Source: Apoderus coryli
Lineage: Eukaryota; Arthropoda; Insecta; Coleoptera; Attelabidae
Assembly: GCA_911728435.2 (NCBI GenBank)
Contig: OU452208.1
Coordinates: 5,704,001 to 5,768,000, forward strand
DNA: 64,000 nucleotides
Direction: 5' to 3'
Part shown: positions 57,063 through 64,000 of the stretch, piece by piece
How the letters are laid out: each line of letters opens with the position of its first letter
How positions within the stretch are numbered: position 1 is the first letter of the stretch
Position numbers and translations under genes: made by a program
The notes under the pieces: model-generated
What the model was told of the DNA's origin: nothing
The model's database searches: none
Seen by the model: only the letters and a program-made list of their open reading frames with translations

Positions 57063-59638
57063 CAGGGTGAACTATCACTCAGTACAAAAATTTTAACTGG
57101 AGGTAGAGAAAAATAAGATTTAACAGAATCGCCTTTCAAAAAATTTCCAACATTGTTATTAAGGCTGAAAATAATTTTTTTGTAAATCATATTAAACTCC
57201 CTTTTTACGACGCCTATGACCACCTGCCCAACTGAAGTTTAAATTAGTCATTAGTTTAAAGGTTATAATACAGCGACATGTTGCCAAGTGTATTAGCACC
57301 TACCTTTCGGATATGTCTAACATGCCGTAGAATGATTTTTGAACTTCCTGGGGACCGCTTGGTTTTCCTCGTTCATTCTTCTTGTTTAATGTTTAAAGGT
57401 ACTCAGCGCGACGACCACGACAAGGTGGATCCCCAAAGGGTAAAAAAAAACACACAAATGCAAATAACACTAACACTTCAAAGCACTACAACAGCAAATG
57501 TTCAAAGAGGCCACTGTTAACTTCACTTTATTTACGCGCTTAATCACTGAACTTCGGATACGTGCAAAAACACCAGAATTATTGCGGATTCGATCAGCTG
57601 CCCCTCAATTTGTAGACGTAACTGCTGTTCATCACCAATCTCCGTTTCATAGACAATAGTCTTCATGTAGATCTAAAATTACATACCTATACCGTAAATT
57701 GTTGTGCTTCAAATTGATTCTTAAAGCCGATCACTTTCATCACAAAATTTAAACAAACAAATCGTAGATAGTGTTTATTGAAACAAATAAAAAATACGGT
57801 TAATAATCTTACGGTATAAACCTGCATTATAATCTGATAAATATTTTGGGAATTTGTTTTTGCAAAGCAGCAATTTTATTATTAACGAAATCTTAAATCT
57901 TTACTTAGCAAAAAATATCAACAACTAAGTAACTTGTGCATATAAATTACATTGACATACAAAAGATATTTGACAGTTCACAATTTCCTAAAAACTAAAA
58001 CATAATAAGTCGAATTCACGCCATGACCGATTATAACCGGTTTAACTTTTTGCATTCACGCGACCCTGATTATTGGCGGTTTCACTATGACGTCACGAAA
58101 AAGACCTTCATGACATTATCACAGCTAACATGTGTATGGTAGCTGTCACATTATATTTTCTTTGCGGTTTCACAAGAGTCCGAAACCGTCAGAAACAGTC
58201 GGGATTCTGCGCAAACCAATGATGTGACATGATCACCTACGGCTCATCTCACTTGAATTTTTTGTTGTAAAACGAACGCGAAACTCAACATTGTCATTAG
58301 CTAATTTGCGCTTAATTTTTCACGTAACTAGATTTGGTTTCGTAGGCTTCGAAACTGCCAGAAACAGTATGAATTCTGCGCATAACGTTGTTGACACGCG
58401 ATGTAATTGATGTGCGCAGAATAGAGACTGTTTCTGACGATTTCAGAAGCCTGTGAAAACAAACCTAGTTACCTGAAAAATGAAGCCCAAATTAGCTACT
58501 GACATTGTGTTTATTATAATAATAAACACAATGCTAATGATATTGTTAATGAAGGGCTTTTTCGTGACGTCATCATAGTGAAACCGGCAATAACCGGGGT
58601 CGCGTGAATGCAAAAAGTTAAACCGTTTATAACCGGTTATATTCGGTCATGGCGTGAATTCGACTAATGTTTTAGTTTTCAGGAAATTGTGAACTGTCAA
58701 ATATTTTTTGTATGTCAATATTACTTAAAACAAGTTAGTTGTTAGTTGTTATTTTTTGCTATTAACAGGAAAGGTTTAAGATTTCATTAATAATAAAATT
58801 GCTGCTTTGCACAAACAAATTCTCAAAATATTTATCATATTACTCGTATAATGCAGGTTTCTACCGTAAGATTATTAACCGTATTTTTTATTTGTTTCAA
58901 TAAACACTTATCTATGATTTGTTTGTTTAAAGTTTGTGATGAAAGTGAACGCCCGAATTAGCGTAACTTTAAGAATCAATTTGAAGTACAACAATTTACG
59001 GTATAGGTTGTAGGCCTACATATTATTATTGTGATTAGTGATGAGGGAGAAGTTTCTGCTGTGAAACATGAACGATTTATGTAAAATAATAATAATTTTA
59101 GATCTACATGAAAACTTGTCTATGAAACGGAGATTGGTGATGATGAAGTTCAGTGATTAAGTGCGGAAATAAAGTGAAGTTAACGGTGGCCTCTTCGAAC
59201 ATTTGGTTTTTTCGCTACGCCAGAAGTCGTTGTTGTAAAAATAACCCATTTGAGTAAAATAATCGGACATTTTAGTGTGTTTGCGGCTTTTGTTATTAGT
59301 GTAGTTGTTCCGTATGCGAAAATATCCTTTTAGCAGTTTCCAAAAGCGAAGAAGTATTGTACAATTATGCAGATGAACTTATTTATCAGGTATTTTAATT
59401 ATTATTATTATAAACGTCTATACAATTGGCAACGTCGCGAATATTAACCCTACAGCTGTTCATATGTTTGAGGTCATATTGAAATTGGTTGTCATAGGCG
59501 CCGATTTACCGGGGAAAAACGTGGATTTGCCCCATTTTGTAAACATCGAATAAAAATTCCGAAACAAATTTTTTATAGTTTTTCATGCTTCTCTGAGCAC
59601 GTGGTTAAAATTTTTGTACTGAGTGATAGTTCACCCTG
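57063..59638. mobile_element. long-inverted-repeat element P2 (2.58 kb)
   Basis: TA at 57061-57062 and 59639-59640. Tips CAGGGTGAACTATCACTCAG at both ends. Colinear with P1, but its centre (58250-58640) is more complete and pairs over long stretches, e.g. TGCATTCACGCGACCCTG against CGGGGTCGCGTGAATGCA and ATAACCGGTTTAACTTTTT against AAAAAGTTAAACCG. The frame 57278-57520 is not conserved as a protein in P1. No transposase, so probably mobilised by a CAGGGTG-tip transposase. Confidence 0.9.
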
Positions 59639-59640
59639 TA

Positions 59641-60344
59641 CAGGGTGTTCCGAATTCGATGGTTTTGTGCGTTATCTCGGAGTTTTATTATCAATGCCAT
59701 CCAGGAGGCTATCTATTTTTTTTAAAGACAAATGAATTATCTACCAACAATTTGTTAAAAACTTAAAATCGGCACCAGCTTGTTCAAAGAAAAGTTCGTC
59801 CCTTTTTGGAAATAAGTATATTTTTTTACTGTGAATATTGAAAAAATGAAATATCATCGTAATTTTTGCCTTTAGTGCAAAATGCATTATAAATTTTTTT
59901 GTATATAATTTCAAGTACTAATAGAAAAAATATAATATACAAGTGTTTCCATTTAAAAAAAATATATTTTTCGCCCAAACTCGATGTGCAATAATTGCTT
60001 TTCTCTATTCTTTCTTCTATTTAAAAGAGCGTTGGAACTACTAAAATGGTTGGTAATTTAAACGAAACGTTACCAGTGGTGGACACTTAATTTGGATAAC
60101 CCCAATTTTGCCATGATGAAATGGGACCTATTTAAAAGCCAATTGTGTTTTCCAAAGTGAAGAAAAGACGTCCATATTCGCAATGTTTTAAACATGATTT
60201 TAACATAAATTCATTGTTCGTTGTTTCCCTTTTTTATCTAGGTGTTCCCAAGAAATTAAGGGAGTAGACCTTATAAAATATACTTGCGATTTGAAATTAC
60301 TGCTTTAACTAATTAACAGGACATAATGGAGAAAAAATATATTT
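59641..60344. other. CAGGGTGTTCC tip and spacer
   Basis: A new tip CAGGGTGTTCCGAATTCGA starts immediately after P2, sharing the single TA 59639-59640. Its other end was not found unless the element runs to 63344. No coding frame in this stretch. Confidence 0.45.
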
Positions 60345-60740
60345 ATTTATTTATTTATTAGCAACATACAGATCTGACGATCCAATTACATGTTGAAATT
60401 TATCTAATAACAATACACTAATAAAGCTAACATTAACAACATGAAGTAAAAAAAAATAAAAAAAAAAAAGAAATACAGAAAATCAAAAAGAGGAAAATAC
60501 AATCAATAATAATTAATATATGTACAAAAAAAGTTCCATTTATTGATTACACTTCAAATAGTTTACTATTAATTTCTTAAACTCAATCAGATTATCATTG
60601 AAAATATCACAATGATGTTAACATTGATTGTAGTTTCTTATATAATTAGGGATATAATATGTGACGTATACAAAAGTGTTAAAAGTCAACGGTATATGAA
60701 TAATACACCCATTAAATTCGGGACAACTAAAATTTTGATC
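60345..60740 (-). repeat. possible non-LTR 3' end
   Basis: TATTTATTTATTTATTTATT at 60345 (rc AATAAATA run) followed upstream by a minus-strand reading GCIIHIPLTFNTFVYVTYYI and NLIEFKKLIVNYLKC, the style of the extreme C-terminus of non-LTR ORF2. Weak. Confidence 0.35.
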
Positions 60741-60989
60741 AAATTGAATGTATTATAACTTTTTCTTCCATAGCCCGATTTCAACCTTTTTTTTACAAAA
60801 TCTAGAGGATTGTTTCGGTTTTAATTAATTTTATTCAATTTTCAAAAATACAGTTTACATGTTGAAATATAGAGGAAAATAAACTGTTGCCCTCGAGGCA
60901 CGAATAGCTCTCCATATTTAAGTGTAAAAGTAATAATTTTATGACCTTTTTGTCATTTACCTAATTTTAATAAATTTTTGTTTTGTTTT

Positions 60990-61210
60990 AGACATTAGCT
61001 ATTCGATCGGATTTTGTTCATTTTTCTTCTCTTTGGAGGCACTATTTATACGTATACGTTTTATTATAAAATTTATTTTGCCCCCTTTTCTACTATTTAC
61101 GAACTCCTTATATTTGGAAAAACATTTTTTGTCGTTTTTGACCTTTTTTCGAACGCCTGTGTGAACCAGTTCATTTATGTAACATTTTTTAGGTTATATT
61201 CTATCATAAA
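60990..61210 (-). repeat. 134-bp minisatellite relics, inverted
   Basis: The minus strand carries GGTTCACACAGGCGTTCGAA, AAAGGTCAAAAACGAC and AGTTCGTAAATAGTAGAAAA, matching the units at 55722-56130 in opposite orientation. Confidence 0.7.
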
Positions 61211-63211
61211 AAAATCGAATTTTATTAATATCTTTATAACCAATTGAGATATTTCAATGAAATTTGGCACGTGTGGAGAGGAAATCTAGCTTCATTTTCT
61301 CATGTAATAATATTATTTTTATTTCCACCAGTGGCGTGCGTACGGCTACCGATTGCGACATTTTTAAGGAAAAAACAGATACGCCACTGGTTTATCTCAA
61401 AATGAAAATTACTTGTTCAATTTACAAGAAAAAAGTACTATTGGCTTTCTTTCGTATGACGCAACATTTTTGAGTAAAAAAATAACAATCGCCTAAATTA
61501 AATGTATTGAAAACCAACATAAAAATAACATATCATTACACGTTTTACACATATTTAACAGATTTTACAGTTTTTTTTTTTGCAGAAACTGTTCAAAATG
61601 ACTACCGTCATTGTCAATACATAATTGGTAAAAGGTGCATAGTTATCACATTAGCTTTCATTAAAACGAAACGCTTGGTTACAACACAGAAATGTCAATC
61701 ATTTTGTCACAATAAATTTGGGTTGCATTCAAGTGTTGTTTTTAGTGTTAATAATAATGCCGCGGCCATTTAGTAACCAATAATACGGTTTTTGCGAAGA
61801 AAATGCAGTAGCAGCCGCAAGTATGTATGCACGCAGATTCCCTAATAGACGTCATCCAACGAGAGAAGTTTTCTCTCAAGTTCATCAGGCATTTCGAGAA
61901 CGAGGTTTGAATACTTCTTTTAACATAAAAAACAATAGCGCCCTAGAAGAAACAATTTGGCCGATGAAAGGCGTATTTTAAGAACGCTTGATCGAAATCC
62001 AAACCTAAGTTCACGAATAACTGCTGTCATGCTTAACATATCAAGGTCAATCATTCTTAAGTCACTTCATAGAGATGGTAGAAAGGCTTACCATTTTAGG
62101 GCTGTGCAAGATTTATTGCCTGAGGACTATGTTAAAAGCCATAACTATTGCAAATGGTTATTGAACAAAGTTCAAGTAGATAGAGATTTCCTGCATAAGG
62201 TTTGCTGGAATGATGAAGCTTCATTTAAAAGAACTGGTATAACGAATTACCACAACTTTCATATTTGGTCACAACACAATCCATACGAAGTGCGAGCGAG
62301 AAAGTATCAACACCAATTCACTGTGAACGTGTGACTAGGAGTAAGATCCAATAATCTCCTCGGACCATTCTTTTTACCAGCTAGGCTCTCAGCACAATTA
62401 TTTTTAGACTTTTTACAGAATAATTTAAATGATTTAATGGATGACGTGCCACTTCTTTTGCGTGCGAATGGTTGGTTTCAAATAGATGGAGCACCAGCAC
62501 ATTTCGGGCGGAATGTGAGAAACTAGATAACAGAGCATTATGGAAATCAATGGATTAGTCGTTTCTCTGGAGAAGTCGAAAATAATCATGAGAGACCTAT
62601 ATCTTGGCCCCCAAGTTCGCTTGACTTTACTCCACTTGATTTCTTTATTTGCGGCTACCTAAAAGAAAAATTGTATAGGGTGCCCGTCAGAAAACGCGAA
62701 CAATTAGTCTTAAAAATTCAAGAAGCGTGTGATGAGTTGCATCGTAACAATCACATTCTATCGGCAGCAATTAATAGCATCACCAGAAGATGTCAATTGT
62801 GTATTGACAATGACGATAGTCATTTTGAACAGTTTCTGTAAAAAAAAAACTGTAAAATTGTTAAAATGTGTAATGATATGTTATTTTTATGTTGATTTTC
62901 AATACATTTGGTTTAGAAGATTTTAAATTTTTTACTCGAAAATGTTGCGTCATACGAAAAAAAGCGAAGAGTACTTTTTTCTTTTAAATTGAATAATAAT
63001 TGCAGATATAGATTTTATTTTGCGATAAACTAGTGGCGTATCGATTTTTTCATTAAAAATATCAGAATCAGTAGCCATACGCACGCCACTGCTAGAAATA
63101 AAAATAATATTATTACATGAAAAAATGAGGCTAGATTATCTCTTCAGACTAGCCAAATTTCATTGAAATATCTCAATTGGTTATAAAGATATTAATAAAA
63201 TTCGAATTTGT
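61211..63211 (+). mobile_element. third DD41D-family element E3
   Basis: Imperfect inverted repeats at about 61211-61481 and 62925-63211 (TTTTATTAATATCTTTATAA, GTGGCGTGCGTACGGCTACC / GGTAGCCATACGCACGCCAC with small changes, TCGTATGACGCAACATTTT). Further out on the right a tip TTGGACCACCCTG|TA ends at about 63344, so the whole element may reach 63344 with a left tip somewhere after 59641. Confidence 0.7.
61757..62841 (+). pseudogene. E3 transposase, broken
   Basis: ATG at 61757, a stop at codon 9, CEENAVAAASMYARRFPNRR, a frameshift near 61940, then DERRILRTLDRNPNLSSRIT, YHFRAVQDLLPEDYVK, catalytic WNDEASFKRTG, a TGA replacing Trp at 62332, LLGPFFLPARLSAQ, QIDGAPAHFGRNVRN, a stop, SWPPSSLDFTPLDFFICGYL and the end NDDSHFEQFL. 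All three catalytic Asp motifs remain but at least three stops and one frameshift inactivate it. It differs from E1 and E2, with a longer stretch before the last Asp motif. Stop codon at 62839-62841. Confidence 0.9.
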
Positions 63212-63344
63212 TTCTTAAATTTCAACAGGCTCTAATTTTGTAACGAAGCATTTTTGGCACATAGTTTATTAACCAAACTCACATTATTTGTCGATTATCT
63301 ATCGATTCTAAAATTTATGCAGGAAAAAGTTGGACCACCCTGTA

Positions 63345-64000
63345 TATATTATTTCATAAACGAAAGGAGCATATGAGTCGAGTGCCATCTTTTGTTATAT
63401 ATCGTCTCAAACCATAATATGTGCACCATATTTTCCTGAAATTATGAGATGAACTCTGCTCTGCTGCTGCTGCTGCATCGCGCAAAACTTTCCATGTCAT
63501 GCCTTTGTTGCAATATGTAGAGTGGAATTCCTTATTCAACTTTATGAAATTTCGGTACCGTAACTGACAACACCATGCCATATTACAACTAGTATAGTAT
63601 ATGCCAAACCGGCGACCGTATATTAAAAGTAACCCGTAAGTTATTAATGAAGAAAACTTGGAAATTGCTGTTTTAGAACTTTGACCAAAAAGCTCTCTCT
63701 TGCAAACTTTACGGATTAAAATACTTTCATGGAACAATGGGTGAATTTTTCAGTAATTAATGTACATGCCGGTGGTAGTAAAATTATAGAGATATTATTA
63801 CATTTATTTCTGGAAATTCTGGATGGTTTAGTCTGGTGGAATTTGGTGACAATAATGAGGAAATTAAAAGGGAACAAAATATCACATCAGTTTTATATAC
63901 TGGTAGTACAGTAACTTGGGTATAAGAAATTAAATTACCTACAAATTAGGTTTTTTTGTCAGCCAAACGATTTCACTGATAACCCACCCTGAATTTTAAT
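63345..64000. other. intron spacer
   Basis: A minus frame at 63354-63737 (127 codons) has an Ala/GCT run but no recognised domain. No downstream exon of the sidestep-like gene identified. A CACCCTGAATT word near 63983 may be another transposon tip. Confidence 0.35.

Noticed and set aside
57278..57520. 80-codon frame in P2
   Set aside because: The matching stretch of P1 (about 30180-30300) is shifted and stopped, so there is no sign of protein selection.
63354..63737. 127-codon minus-strand frame
   Set aside because: No domain, and the GCT run explains the Ala tract; no conserved start context or splice logic.
63729..63914. Downstream transmembrane exon of the sidestep-like gene
   Set aside because: Hydrophobic stretch is short and the frame lacks a matching acceptor in the phase needed after exon E.

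Overview
The window looks like an AT-rich insect genome, possibly a beetle (order not proven). The evidence is a spliced Sidestep-type adhesion gene, a ribosomal-protein S23 pseudogene and insect-style transposons. Only one host gene is visible. Five plus-strand coding exons (24173-24303, 24419-24578, 24695-24988, 45669-45781, 52082-52277) join in frame into immunoglobulin domains followed by a split fibronectin III domain, as in the Sidestep family. The introns between them are about 20.7 kb and 6.3 kb and are packed with mobile elements. The signal peptide, first Ig domains, membrane segment and tail are not in the window.

1-6.15 kb is a 164-bp satellite (HindIII site in nearly every unit, 161-bp short variant, higher-order order of variants) that switches orientation once, at 3396-3400. 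6.2-9.2 kb holds relics: mariner start, a good hammerhead-ribozyme candidate, a hAT-like fragment, RpS23 pseudogene, old DD41D transposon end. 9.2-14.6 kb is a mariner split by non-LTR sequence that is itself interrupted. 16.1-18.3 kb is another non-LTR element. 19.6-23.5 kb is a Crypton-like tyrosine-recombinase gene split by a 2.6-kb element with CCC termini; an unsplit second copy lies inverted at 38.2-39.5 kb and supplies the empty site.

25.1-37.1 kb, inside the large intron, has two Tc1/mariner-superfamily DD41D elements with intact 357-aa transposases (25112-27347 and 33067-35153, the latter with 340-bp inverted repeats), a second CCC element, a long-inverted-repeat element and a pile-up of 5'-truncated non-LTR elements. 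40.4-52 kb has a PIF/Harbinger relic, a 2.7-kb non-LTR element, a 174-bp tandem repeat, a 1.6-kb deleted DD41D element and a 4-kb element carrying another non-LTR copy. 52.3-64 kb repeats these families: 134-bp minisatellite units, the second long-inverted-repeat element and a broken third DD41D transposase.

The most interesting points are (a) a class of CCC-ended elements with apparent CC target duplication and reiterated subterminal motifs, (b) DD41D elements whose inverted repeats carry a second copy of the terminal heptamer about 109 bp inward, like an IR/DR arrangement, (c) a Crypton-like pair flanked by 20-bp direct repeats, and (d) hammerhead-like motifs. All reads are by eye; no alignment or database search was run.
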